Shown: in pieces, positions 17,907 to 27,164 of the stretch | Layout: the number at the start of each line of letters is the position of its first letter | Numbering within the stretch: position 1 is the first letter of the stretch | NCBI GenBank assembly: GCA_944389115.1 | Contig: CALXLE010000099.1 | Location: forward strand, 1 to 64,000 | From: an uncultured Spirochaetaceae bacterium | GTDB lineage: Bacteria > Spirochaetota > Spirochaetia > Sphaerochaetales > Sphaerochaetaceae | DNA: 64,000 bases | Reading direction: 5' to 3' | The notes under the pieces: generated by a model | What the model saw: the letters and a program-made list of their open reading frames with translations, nothing else | Database searches by the model: none | Told to the model about the DNA's origin: nothing | Translations under genes and position numbers: made by a program

Positions 17907-18403
17907 AGCGACCGCGACCCCCTCATAATGATCTTCGGCCTCTGATGGGGCTCCATGATGGCGTTCTCTATCGCCATGAGATCCCTTCTGAGCGTGCCTT
18001 CCGATATCCCAAGGAGATCCTCCACATCCACAACTGGCACAAAGGACTCCCGGGCCATCTCCCTTATGTTCCTGACAAGCTCGGATCTGACATTCCTGCA
18101 CTCCGGCATGAGAGCCACTGCATCCGCCCAGTTCCTGAGAAGCTCCGAAAGGCTTTCATTGAAGGAACGCTCCCACGCTCTGCTCCTGAAAAGTGACATG
18201 AGCTCTGCCGGGGTCACCCCTTCCTCGATCCCGCCGATATCAAGGACGTTCTCGACATCCATCCCATGGTCCTCGAGAAGCCCTGAAACCCATCGGACAG
18301 TAGCGACAAGAACCTTGAGGTACTTCGGGGTCAGCTGGATATCTGCCGCGTATATATGGAATTCCTTCACTGGGGATACAAGGATGATGCGCTGATAGCT
18401 CAT
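17903..18403 (-). CDS. Unknown protein with a C-terminal DeoR-like helix-turn-helix (166 aa)
   Basis: Residues about 125-150, VDVEDLLGISEGTLRRDLMA, match the shape of a helix-turn-helix in which the second helix reads SEGTLRRDL, as in DeoR/RpiR-like regulators. The rest is helical with no membrane segment. ATGA overlaps on both sides place it second in the operon. It may regulate the transfer genes; the family is not recognised. Confidence 0.68.
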   Translation of the reverse strand: MSYQRIILVSPVKEFHIYAADIQLTPKYLKVLVATVRWVSGLLEDHGMDVENVLDIGGIEEGVTPAELMSLFRSRAWERSFNESLSELLRNWADAVALMPECRNVRSELVRNIREMARESFVPVVDVEDLLGISEGTLRRDLMAIENAIMEPHQRPKIIMRGSRSL

Positions 18404-19137
18404 GGCATGGTCCTCCCGCCGCGTCCCGGCCTGAATCTCGGTCCATGCATAGGCGTCTCCCTTGAGCGCTTCCTTGCCGGCAGATCGATTGTCCTGATAT
18501 TGAGAAGGAACCTGTCGTATTCCTTCGGTGAGCTCTTCCTTATGAAGCCTCCAAGCTCATCACGCTGCCTGTCGAGGCCGACGACGGATATGGCAAAGGC
18601 CGAAGGGAGGCTCATCTCATAGAGGCTCTCGTCCTTTTCGCGCCTCAACCTGTGCTTAGCCTTCATTGCATCGGAAAGGTATATGGTGATATCCTTCCCG
18701 CGATAAAGCAGCTCGGTACGCTTCCAGTCAACGGAATCAGCAAGCCTGCTGTTCTCCATAAGGGAGAAGATATCGAGCCTGCGCTTCCTGCCATCCTTTC
18801 CTATGACCTCGATCTCCGGGCGGTTGCCCTGCTTTGCAAGCACTGGCTCGAAAGCCTTCAGCATGCATGCCATGGCTGTGACCTTCCTTGAGAACCTTAT
18901 CCCCTTCCCAAGAGGGAACCCATAGCGGTCAAGCTCCATGATGGCGCTGTCAACGGTTCTCTGGTCCTGCATCATCAGATGGCTGGCAGCCTTTATGCGA
19001 TGCGTCTCAGGATCCGCGATTATAAGCGCCGGGACAAAGCATGCAGGATGCTCCCTGTCGATATTCATTGCATAGGAGCTATCAAGCATGTATATCTCAT
19101 TGTCCGAACCATCGGGTATCCGTCTGTATAGCATCAT
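18400..19137 (-). CDS. Unknown protein (245 aa), first gene of the transfer operon
   Basis: It begins MMLYRR after GAAGGCGGA. A TATAAT lies 43 bases upstream, making this the operon head. It has no signal peptide or membrane helix. The middle contains DQRTVDSAIMELDRYGFPLG, and the C-terminus is strongly basic with a proline/arginine/glycine tail (GPRFRPGRGGRTMP) suggesting nucleic-acid contact. No family is recognised. Confidence 0.68.
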   Translation of the reverse strand: MMLYRRIPDGSDNEIYMLDSSYAMNIDREHPACFVPALIIADPETHRIKAASHLMMQDQRTVDSAIMELDRYGFPLGKGIRFSRKVTAMACMLKAFEPVLAKQGNRPEIEVIGKDGRKRRLDIFSLMENSRLADSVDWKRTELLYRGKDITIYLSDAMKAKHRLRREKDESLYEMSLPSAFAISVVGLDRQRDELGGFIRKSSPKEYDRFLLNIRTIDLPARKRSRETPMHGPRFRPGRGGRTMP

Positions 19138-19179
19138 TCCGCCTTCGTTACAGTTTTATCATCTGTAAACTTTTCATTC

Positions 19180-19185
19180 ATTATA
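19180..19185 (-). promoter_or_regulatory. -10-like element TATAAT for the main transfer operon
   Basis: ACGCTATAATGAATG on the minus strand ends 43 bases before the 245-aa gene. No convincing -35 is visible at 16-18 bases. It shares CTATAAT with five other sites in the element. The surrounding 130 bases between this operon and the 926-aa gene are AT-rich and otherwise empty. Confidence 0.55.
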
Positions 19186-19266
19186 GCGTTAACCATAATA
19201 AATAGCAAATCCATGCCGCTATAAAATACGAACAGGGATTATGTGGAACAGCTATGGTTCGGAGTC

Positions 19267-22047
19267 TCAGGTTCTTGAGAGCCCTCTCTGAGGAAGCGGT
19301 GCCTTACGCGGCTTCTCTGGAGCAGAAGATTCCTTCTTCTGGCCCTTATCCGCGGGCTTTATGAATCCCCTGCTGATGGCATCATCGATTGCCTTGTCAG
19401 GAATGCCTTCAGGGAATACTGCGGCTATATGCATTTCATACATATCAGCCCTGCTGAGGATGCCCTTCGCTGCGAGGATGCGCTTCGCAACGCCGCTTAT
19501 ATCACCTTCGAGCCTGGCAGCCTCATCCTCGAGCCTTGCCGCATTGGACCTTGTATCAAGGGGTATGGAGTCGGCCTCCTTCCTTATCTCCTTTTCCATA
19601 TCGGCCCTTTCCTTCTTCATGTCACTGAGCCTCTTCTCTATTGCCTCGATCGTCTGCTCCGGAAGCTTCCCGTTCTTCCTGTCCCTTGCGAAGTCCTTCT
19701 CGGTGCTGGCAATCCGGGCATCAAGCTCAGCGGCCCTATCGGCAACAGGGGTCTTCATGGTATTGGCGAGGGCTTTCTTCCTGCCTTCAAGCCTCTCTTC
19801 CAGCTTCTCCCTCCTTTCGCTGAGACTTTCCATGCCTTCCCTGAGCTTGTCTATGGACGGTCTGAGCTCCCTGAGCTTCAAAGCCTCCTCGAGAAGGTGC
19901 TTCCTTCCCGATTCAATGCGCTCGGCTTCCTTGATGACGGGCCCGGAGGCGCTGCCTTCAGGGAAGATGCGGCCAGCGATCTCCTCTGCATCAAGGCCGT
20001 TGTCACGGATGCCTTTCAGAAGGGATTCCCTGCCTCTGAGACCGAGGATGTCAAATGCCTCAGGATCCTGATGGAGAGCATCAAGCTCATCCCTGTGCCT
20101 TTCAAGGAGGAGCTTTGCCGTCGCGATATCAAGCGCTTCGTCATAGACAGTGCTTCCGTAGTCACGGGCGATATCCGGATCGATCCGGTTGAGCTGGCTG
20201 TCCTCCCTGAGCGTCGGGTCGGTCTCCTCAGGCATGATGCAGCTGTATATGCCATCAATGCCCGTCTCGAATATCGCCCTCATCTCAGCAGGGGTTATCC
20301 CCTCAAGCTGCATTCCGATAGCACGGAAGGTCCTTTCCTCATCGCCGCGGCCAAGCCTTGAGATCTCATTCCCCGGGACGTTCTCCTCATACTCCCTCAT
20401 GCTCTTCACGACGAAGGAATATGCGGCTTCCGGGAGCCTCTCCCTGAAGATGCCGAGTATCCTGTCCCTTTCCGCCTCCGTGAAAACCGGGACAGCTCCT
20501 GCCACATGGGGAGTGAATGATATGCCTTCGGGGGAATATCCGCTGCCGCTTCTGGAGACACGGACATAATTCGGGATCCTCGCAACCGGGCGGAGCATGT
20601 CATCGCCTGTCCTTCCTGCTGCAAGATTCTCCGCCGCCTGAAGGAACATGCTGTCATATGACGCAAGCGCCCTGGGTGGGATGTAGAACCTCTCCGGCCG
20701 CGATGCAGCAGAAAGCGGCTCAGCTTCTTTCCTGAGCTGATTAGATCTCTCTATGGAATCAACGATATCCCTGTCCGGGCTGCAGAGCCTCGAGAGGAAC
20801 GGATACGGGATGCGTGATTCGGCATTCCTTGCCGCGCTCCGGATCGCCGCGTATTTCTCCGGTGTCATATCGGGGTCCTTTGATGCCTCATTGAGCTCCC
20901 TTCTCGCATCGCGGTAATCGTTATACGCCTCCAGCTGGCTCTCAATGCTCATCTCGCCGGCTCCTATCCGTATCTCGTTGTCGAGGCCGACTGATGAGAT
21001 ATATGCCCTGAGGATATCGGCTGCCGCAAGCCCATCCTTGCCGCATTCCGAATAAAGAACCGGGTCCTTCATTATGGAAGATCCGCTGAATAGCTCCTTC
21101 ACTATCGCATCAAGCCTTTCAGCCTTCCCGGAGAACGGAATCGACGTATCATCATATGTCCTTATGAAATCAGAAAGAAGGCCGAGTGACCTGTAGAAAT
21201 CCCTGGAATTCTCTGCTTCGATCGGGAACTTGAGGTCCGTGTCCTTCCTTGCGATCTCATCCTGGAGGATCGTTGTCGGCGAATTCTGCTCCTTGTCATG
21301 GTTGACGAAGATGGAGTTATCCACGCCTTCATCATCAAGGACCGAATCCTTCAGCCATTCAGGCGCGTAGATGTTGCTATGGTTGAGATTGGCAGTATAC
21401 CTTTCCCTGCTCCATGTATCATCCTCCTTGATCTCCGACCCCTTCTCCATGTCCTTGCCATCATAGGATGCGAAGTTGAGGTTGTCCGTCTCGCGGATAC
21501 GGACATCGGCCATCGTATCAACGGTCACATGCACGCCGAGCACGCTGCCGAGGATATCACGGCCAAGGGCGATGCACTGGGCAGGGTCGGAGGCGTCATA
21601 GGAATCCGAAATGGCGTATTCCTTCCCGTCGCGCTTTGATGCGTCAGTGGCAGGGCCGCCTGCTATGGTCGCATTCGTGCGGCAGATATACTGGCCGTCC
21701 TTATTGCTTCTCATGAAGCGCGGCGCCCTGAGATGGAGGATATCCTTCATGAATGCCTTGCCCATCCTCAGAAGCTCCGGAGAGCCTGCGATAAGGCCAG
21801 AGCTGTCAGCATGCTCCATTATGATATCCGCCTTCTCATCATCTATCGCGTCAAGGTCGATTGCCTTGATGAAGAGGCTTCCGATCAGATCCTCTGGCGG
21901 TCTGTCCTTGCCGGATGTCCTGATGCGCCCGGCATCGGAACGATGGATTCCCATCATGCCGGAGAATCCCATCATATCGCGCTGAGCGGCCTTTGCTGCC
22001 GCTGCAATCGGATTCACATAGCTCTCATTCACAGATCCATATGCCAT
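19267..22047 (-). CDS. Giant helical protein of unknown function (926 aa)
   Basis: The start at 22047 was chosen because AGGAGG lies nine bases upstream and 16 bases follow the previous stop; an in-frame extension would overlap that gene by 200 bases. There is no signal peptide or membrane helix. Residues 1-40 carry alanine-rich helix and methionine/glycine-rich segments. The last third (about residues 690-880) is a long run of E/K/R/A heptads such as LREGMESLSERREKLEERLE, predicted coiled coil. The C-terminus is basic (KGQKKESSAPEKPRKAPLPQ). I do not recognise a family. It pairs with the 1647-aa gene upstream in one transcription unit. Confidence 0.8.
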   Translation of the reverse strand: MAYGSVNESYVNPIAAAAKAAQRDMMGFSGMMGIHRSDAGRIRTSGKDRPPEDLIGSLFIKAIDLDAIDDEKADIIMEHADSSGLIAGSPELLRMGKAFMKDILHLRAPRFMRSNKDGQYICRTNATIAGGPATDASKRDGKEYAISDSYDASDPAQCIALGRDILGSVLGVHVTVDTMADVRIRETDNLNFASYDGKDMEKGSEIKEDDTWSRERYTANLNHSNIYAPEWLKDSVLDDEGVDNSIFVNHDKEQNSPTTILQDEIARKDTDLKFPIEAENSRDFYRSLGLLSDFIRTYDDTSIPFSGKAERLDAIVKELFSGSSIMKDPVLYSECGKDGLAAADILRAYISSVGLDNEIRIGAGEMSIESQLEAYNDYRDARRELNEASKDPDMTPEKYAAIRSAARNAESRIPYPFLSRLCSPDRDIVDSIERSNQLRKEAEPLSAASRPERFYIPPRALASYDSMFLQAAENLAAGRTGDDMLRPVARIPNYVRVSRSGSGYSPEGISFTPHVAGAVPVFTEAERDRILGIFRERLPEAAYSFVVKSMREYEENVPGNEISRLGRGDEERTFRAIGMQLEGITPAEMRAIFETGIDGIYSCIMPEETDPTLREDSQLNRIDPDIARDYGSTVYDEALDIATAKLLLERHRDELDALHQDPEAFDILGLRGRESLLKGIRDNGLDAEEIAGRIFPEGSASGPVIKEAERIESGRKHLLEEALKLRELRPSIDKLREGMESLSERREKLEERLEGRKKALANTMKTPVADRAAELDARIASTEKDFARDRKNGKLPEQTIEAIEKRLSDMKKERADMEKEIRKEADSIPLDTRSNAARLEDEAARLEGDISGVAKRILAAKGILSRADMYEMHIAAVFPEGIPDKAIDDAISRGFIKPADKGQKKESSAPEKPRKAPLPQRGLSRT

Positions 22048-22063
22048 AATACCAATCCTCCTA

Positions 22064-25000
22064 TCAGTCCCTGGACATGCCGCCGATTCCGCGGGCTGTC
22101 CTTGCCTTGCGAGCGCCTTTTTCAGCTGACGCGCTGCGGCTACTATCCTTATCGCTCTCTCTGTACGCGCCGGATACGGATCTCTCCTTCGTTTCCTTCG
22201 AGACCTCTTCCCTGATCGTCGGCTCCGATTCCCTGAGGCGCGCGGCGATTGCCTTATCGATGGCATCCAGCCTCTCTATCTCGCTCTCGTCAGGGGAAGT
22301 GACGATAATGCGCCTTGGCGTCCCGCTGGAATCCTTCTCGAAGATGTCCTGTCCCTTCATAAAGCTGATTGCCCCGTCAAAGACATTGTCCTCGTCCGGT
22401 GTAAGCTCATAATAGCCGCCGGAGTTCTTCCTCACCTCCCAGTTAGAGGCACTGAACGCATCTCCGAAGTTCGTGCCGCTTCTTTCAGCCCTCTCCCTGA
22501 GATCATTGAAATACCTTTCAGGTGCCACTCCATCGGGAAGGTGGACCGTGAGCGTCCTCGGGCGCTCGTTGAGGATATGCCTGTTCCTGAGGCTGTACGG
22601 GAATTCATCCCTGTTCCTCGATGCCTTCCTCGTGACCTCCTTCACGGACCTTATCCTTGTAGGCTCAGGGCGGAACACGACTCCCTCCTGGAGATAGTCG
22701 CGCCTCTTCACGGCCTTTACAGAGTCATCCCTCAGCGTCTTCTGGAACGCGTCCTCTGAAAGCCCGAATATGCTTCTGAGGACCGTGCTGCCAATCGGGT
22801 CAAGGGTCTTCTGCCCATAGAGATACTCATTAAGCGCATAGCGGATATCCGGACGCGTCGTCCTTTCCCCGTTTTCGCCGGATGTGACTGTGTAGTATTT
22901 CCAGTTCTTCCTTATGGCGCTCTTAATGGCGTTGGGGCTCATCCTGAGGAAATTGGCGAATTCCGCCATCTCCGGCTGGTTGATGAGATACCCAGCCTTC
23001 TTCTCCCTTGTCTCGCTGCTGTCTGAGCGGGAATAGAGCTGGCTTCTGAGGAAGGCTACCTGCGTATCGAGATCCATGCCCGCAAGGCGGTTCATGACAT
23101 AATTCACCTTCTTCCTGAATCCCTCTATTGACTCCGCGGCAAGAAGACGCAGAGCCTTCTTATCGCTCAGGGTCCCATCAGCTGGGAGAAGCCTGCTGTA
23201 CTTGCTTCTGAGCCTCTCCTTCTCCTCTGCCTTCTCCTTCTCGTCGGTAGGAAGCGCTATCCCATGCGCTGATGCATAGGTGCGCTCGGCAAGGGCGGAA
23301 AGCGCATCAAGAAGGTTTATGGTGCTCATGCCCTTCTGGATGTTCCTGGATGCGGTCTCAAGCGAGCGCATCTGAGCCACGTATTTCCTGGAGATCTCAG
23401 GATCAAGCTTCTCGATGACCGCGGACACACCGTCCTTCCCAAGCAGCTCAGGAAGATGCTCTGTAAGCGTTGCGGGGAAAAGCTGGCGCTCCGAGCCTGC
23501 CTCAAGGAGCATCGGCTTCCATCCCCTGGAAAGCGCGTCTGCCTTCCTTGTGCATTCATCAGCCTCCTCGCGGAGCTGCTTAGACATCGCTGTCGCCTCT
23601 CTCCTGGCGTCCTCCTGCCCGAGGAATCCTATATCAATAAGGTCATTCCTGGCGGCCCTTCCATAGCAGAGATCGCCGGGATAATCGGATTCCTGCGTTC
23701 TCTCCGCCGCAAGGCCCATGACACGGTTCCTCCTGAGGTATGCCATAAGCTCTGTCCTCTTCGGGGGAATAGAACCATCATCCTCTTTGATGCAGTACGG
23801 TTCCGGGTCGTTTATGAAGTCGATCACCGGCTGGATGTCCAGATACGGGTTGTTCGCATACGCCTTCCTGATATCCCTTGCAAGGAGCTCATGGCGCGAC
23901 ATAGCGATATCCTCATCAGGTTCATCCATGGCAAGTATGGACTCCTTCGTGTAAGGGACTGCCGGTCTGTCATGCGGCGAGAGCGAAAGCTGTGTCCTGA
24001 AACGGTCCATGACGGACATCTGGGTCCTCGGATCAAATCCGCTTGCCGCTACATCGCCATACTGCGCTGAGGCAACGCGGCATTCGCTGGCCCTTGAGCG
24101 GAGGGCTTCCACATGACTGTCCACATCATCCTTCACGAGCGATATGATGCTCTCACGCGTGCTGTCATCAAGGATCCCCGCGAGCCTGAGCTCGGCAAGC
24201 GCGGATGCATAACGGGTGAAATCGGGGCCTCTCGAGCCTGTGGAAAGCTCATAGCTCCTCTGGTTGTATGCCTCCACCTCATCAGGGAATACCAGCATCG
24301 CGGTGCCGCCCTTTATCATGGAGATCTCCTTGAGAGGATTGACGCCGAGCTCGATTCCTTCCTCGCCCGTGTTCCCATATACAGGGGATGCGAGAAGGAT
24401 CTCGTTCTCATCGGCCTTCTCTCCCCTGCTCTTCGCATCCTGCTTCCTGGCGTATACCTCAGCATTCGGGAATGCCTCGCGTGTGCGCCTGACGGTGCTC
24501 CTCGCGGATGAGTACTTATCCCTTATCCTGACCTTCGCTGCCGCAAGCGACACGCTCTCAAGGGCATCTTCCTCGGAAAGCGCTATTCCCGACTGCTCTG
24601 CCCTCTTCACGGCCTCCCTTGCAAGCGCGCGGTCATTGCTGGCGTGGAGCTCTCTCGCAGCCTCGGCAATCTCCGGGTCAAGCTCCTCCATCCGCCTGAA
24701 GGCTCTCGCGGCAATCCGGAGATTGTCCACGGTCTCCTCGGCTGCGGCTATCGCCTCATGGGGATAGATATCGCTGAGGACAGATATGAGCATGCTCTTC
24801 TCCTCCCGGCTCTTATCCATGACGATATCTGCGATATACCTTCCGACCTGCTCGGATGCATCCCTTCTCTTATCCTCATCATCAGCCTTTCCCGATGCCT
24901 CAATGCACCTCTCGCGGAAGCTCTCGATGTTCCTGAGCTCCGTATCAGAGAAGAATCCTGCGAATGAATCCGGAAGCGCCTTGACCTCCGATTCCTTCTC

Positions 25001-27007
25001 AGAGGAAAGGATATCGCCGAGCTTCCTCATCGCATCGGCGTTGTACGGTGAGCTCATGAGGAGATCTATCTCAAGGGATTCAGGCGATGCCGAGAGCATG
25101 CCCGCGAGCTGGCTCCTTGCGTCCTGCAGCCTTCTGGCGTTGTCCGTGCGCTCCCTCTCGATCTCGCGGTACATGGCAGCCTCTGACCTTGAGAGTGCCG
25201 GGGCCTTTGCCATGTCCTCCGCAATCATATCGAGCTTGGTCTTGTACTGATGCTCCGCGGAATACAGATTCACAAGATACCTGATATCGCGGAATGCGGA
25301 ATCCACGCTGGAGTCGGAGAAATCATGGGATACGGAGGCGGCCAAACCTTTGGTGCCGTTTTCCCGGAGCTTCCTGTCCACTGCCCTGCTGAACTGATAG
25401 CCTATAGAAGCGAGATTGCCGGAGCTGACCCTGAGCTCCTGGTTGGCGCTGAGGGAGCGTCTGAATGCCATATCGTATTTCTCTATCGCATCCTGGTAAT
25501 CCTGATACGATGAAAACTCCAGCTTCTCGATCCTGTTCTTCTGGAGGTCGAACTCGCGCCTGATGTCCTCAGGCGTGTAGATCCCGCCTATTGCAGGGGA
25601 AAGCCCTATCTCCCTTGCCTTCTCGGCAAGCTGAGCGGAAGCCTCCCCGAAATCCTTCATGGTATTCTCGCTGAGCGTAGCGGCGGATGCCGTTATGAAT
25701 CTCTGGAGTGCGCGGAGAACAGTGGAAACGGGAAGATCCTGGACCATTCTGCTCCTCACTCGCGAAAGCCTCTCGTCTATCTGGGTGTTGAGATCGTTAT
25801 AGCTCCGTATGAATGCATCCCTGTTCCCGGTTCCTTCATGCATAAGGAACTCATCATTCCTCATACGGAAATCCCTGATGATCGTCTCTGCGCTGGTTTT
25901 CCCGTATTTCGATATATCAAAGCCTGCTTCCTTCTCCATGTCCGCATATCTTTCAGCGAAGGACCTGATATCCTTCACAGCGGCTGCATAGGCTGCATTT
26001 ATCTCCTTGCTATGGCTCATGCGGTACTGATGCGATTTCTCCACATACCTGACAAGGGAGGCGCTCCATCTGTTGAAATTGGCAAGGTCCCTGGAATCGC
26101 CGATGTTCTTCGCTATCTCAGGCGGCTCCTTCTTCTCGCCGGTCTTCGGATCGAAGTACGGCATCTGCTCCATTATGTCATTGGTCCCTGCCCCGAACGC
26201 GAGCTCCGGGAACATCCTGGAAACGGCCCATGCATTGTCGAGAGTTGCCGCATCGCAGCGGGCGATGAGCCCGTCGATCGATGAGCTGAGGACATTGTCC
26301 TTCATGGCATCAGGAACCTCTGTAAGGTCTCCCATGCTGGAGGAATTCATCCTGAGGGAGAACAGGCACTCATTGAGCCTGACGATATCCTCGACAGTGT
26401 AATCGGAAGAGCAGATCCTCGCGATATCCTCATCGCTGACTGTCTTGGGCTGCGGCCTGTCAGGTTCCACATAGGAATTCCCATCGCGGAAGTCCAGCGA
26501 ATCAGGAGCGATGTCAAGCTCCTTCCCCGTTATCGCCTTCGCAGCATCTGAGAGCTTCTGCATGAACGCATGTATCTCCGATGAGATCCCTGTTATCGAG
26601 TTCTCGTCAGTGGCTGCTATGAGCCCTCCGCCGCGGCCACCGCGCTCATCCTCATCCTTCAGCTCGTTCACATTCGCTGAGAGCACGCTTCCGTAGCCAT
26701 ACTCCCCCGGACCGTCTGAGCCGAAGGCATCAGCCTCGCGTTCGGCATCCGCTATCCTTGCCTCGTTCTCGACGAGCTTGCGGTTCAGCATCTCGCGTCT
26801 CCTGAACTCAAGCTCCGAGCTTGCCGCCTTGAATGAGACCGCTATGGACTGGATATAGCCCAGCGCGTTCCTCATCTGCTCTTCCATTCCCTTGAATGGC
26901 TTCTTCACAACATTCTTGGAGAAGAAATAAAGCCCTTCTGTATGAGCCGCAATGTATGCGAACTTCTCAGAAGGGTTGTAATCGCTATATCCTGCCTTAT
27001 CAGCCAT
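22064..27007 (-). CDS. Giant helical protein of unknown function (1647 aa)
   Basis: The longest gene in the window. GAGGAGG lies ten bases before the ATG and a good TTGAAA/TATTAT promoter lies upstream. No signal peptide, membrane helix or nucleotide-binding loop was seen. The whole chain is charged and predicted alpha-helical, with several coiled-coil stretches (for example about residues 60-95 and 1150-1180). The tail (about the last 60 residues) is rich in S, R, K and A and ends KGARKARTARGIGGMSRD. Basic, disordered C-termini are typical of proteins exported by type IV systems, so a co-transferred effector or structural partner is possible (inference). Length and composition also fit a DNA-packaging scaffold. 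No family is recognised. Confidence 0.8.
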   Translation of the reverse strand: MADKAGYSDYNPSEKFAYIAAHTEGLYFFSKNVVKKPFKGMEEQMRNALGYIQSIAVSFKAASSELEFRRREMLNRKLVENEARIADAEREADAFGSDGPGEYGYGSVLSANVNELKDEDERGGRGGGLIAATDENSITGISSEIHAFMQKLSDAAKAITGKELDIAPDSLDFRDGNSYVEPDRPQPKTVSDEDIARICSSDYTVEDIVRLNECLFSLRMNSSSMGDLTEVPDAMKDNVLSSSIDGLIARCDAATLDNAWAVSRMFPELAFGAGTNDIMEQMPYFDPKTGEKKEPPEIAKNIGDSRDLANFNRWSASLVRYVEKSHQYRMSHSKEINAAYAAAVKDIRSFAERYADMEKEAGFDISKYGKTSAETIIRDFRMRNDEFLMHEGTGNRDAFIRSYNDLNTQIDERLSRVRSRMVQDLPVSTVLRALQRFITASAATLSENTMKDFGEASAQLAEKAREIGLSPAIGGIYTPEDIRREFDLQKNRIEKLEFSSYQDYQDAIEKYDMAFRRSLSANQELRVSSGNLASIGYQFSRAVDRKLRENGTKGLAASVSHDFSDSSVDSAFRDIRYLVNLYSAEHQYKTKLDMIAEDMAKAPALSRSEAAMYREIERERTDNARRLQDARSQLAGMLSASPESLEIDLLMSSPYNADAMRKLGDILSSEKESEVKALPDSFAGFFSDTELRNIESFRERCIEASGKADDEDKRRDASEQVGRYIADIVMDKSREEKSMLISVLSDIYPHEAIAAAEETVDNLRIAARAFRRMEELDPEIAEAARELHASNDRALAREAVKRAEQSGIALSEEDALESVSLAAAKVRIRDKYSSARSTVRRTREAFPNAEVYARKQDAKSRGEKADENEILLASPVYGNTGEEGIELGVNPLKEISMIKGGTAMLVFPDEVEAYNQRSYELSTGSRGPDFTRYASALAELRLAGILDDSTRESIISLVKDDVDSHVEALRSRASECRVASAQYGDVAASGFDPRTQMSVMDRFRTQLSLSPHDRPAVPYTKESILAMDEPDEDIAMSRHELLARDIRKAYANNPYLDIQPVIDFINDPEPYCIKEDDGSIPPKRTELMAYLRRNRVMGLAAERTQESDYPGDLCYGRAARNDLIDIGFLGQEDARREATAMSKQLREEADECTRKADALSRGWKPMLLEAGSERQLFPATLTEHLPELLGKDGVSAVIEKLDPEISRKYVAQMRSLETASRNIQKGMSTINLLDALSALAERTYASAHGIALPTDEKEKAEEKERLRSKYSRLLPADGTLSDKKALRLLAAESIEGFRKKVNYVMNRLAGMDLDTQVAFLRSQLYSRSDSSETREKKAGYLINQPEMAEFANFLRMSPNAIKSAIRKNWKYYTVTSGENGERTTRPDIRYALNEYLYGQKTLDPIGSTVLRSIFGLSEDAFQKTLRDDSVKAVKRRDYLQEGVVFRPEPTRIRSVKEVTRKASRNRDEFPYSLRNRHILNERPRTLTVHLPDGVAPERYFNDLRERAERSGTNFGDAFSASNWEVRKNSGGYYELTPDEDNVFDGAISFMKGQDIFEKDSSGTPRRIIVTSPDESEIERLDAIDKAIAARLRESEPTIREEVSKETKERSVSGAYRESDKDSSRSASAEKGARKARTARGIGGMSRD

Positions 27008-27051
27008 AATCCATGTCCTCCTCGCCGTCCAGCGGCTTCACCTTTATTTGA

Positions 27052-27081
27052 ATAATACTGCAATATATGAAAAGATTTCAA
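27052..27081 (-). promoter_or_regulatory. Promoter for the giant-protein operon
   Basis: TTGAAA (27081-27076), an 18-base spacer and TATTAT (27057-27052) read leftwards to the ATG at 27007. It lies back-to-back with a rightward TATAAT at 27092. Confidence 0.55.
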
Positions 27082-27091
27082 CAGTAAAGAC

Positions 27092-27097
27092 TATAAT
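27092..27097 (+). promoter_or_regulatory. -10-like element TATAAT for the 291-aa gene
   Basis: GACTATAATATATAG lies 67 bases before the ATG at 27165 and shares CTATAAT with the other element promoters. No clear -35 is present. Confidence 0.5.
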
Positions 27098-27115
27098 ATA
27101 TAGCGATTGATGCCG

Positions 27116-27133
27116 GATTGATCCGAATCAATC
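27116..27133. promoter_or_regulatory. Inverted repeat, possible operator in a divergent promoter region
   Basis: GATTGAT (27116-27122), CCGA, ATCAATC (27127-27133) is a perfect seven-base inverted repeat; another GATTGAT copy lies at 27104-27110. It falls just downstream of the rightward -10, where a repressor would block elongation. Confidence 0.45.
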
Positions 27134-27164
27134 TCGCTGTTCATTGCAATCAAGGAGGATTCCT

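Noticed and set aside
22048-22266. N-terminal extension of the 926-aa protein
   Set aside because: It would overlap the 1647-aa gene by about 200 bases and is Arg/Ser-rich nonsense; the AGGAGG-preceded ATG at 22047 fits much better.
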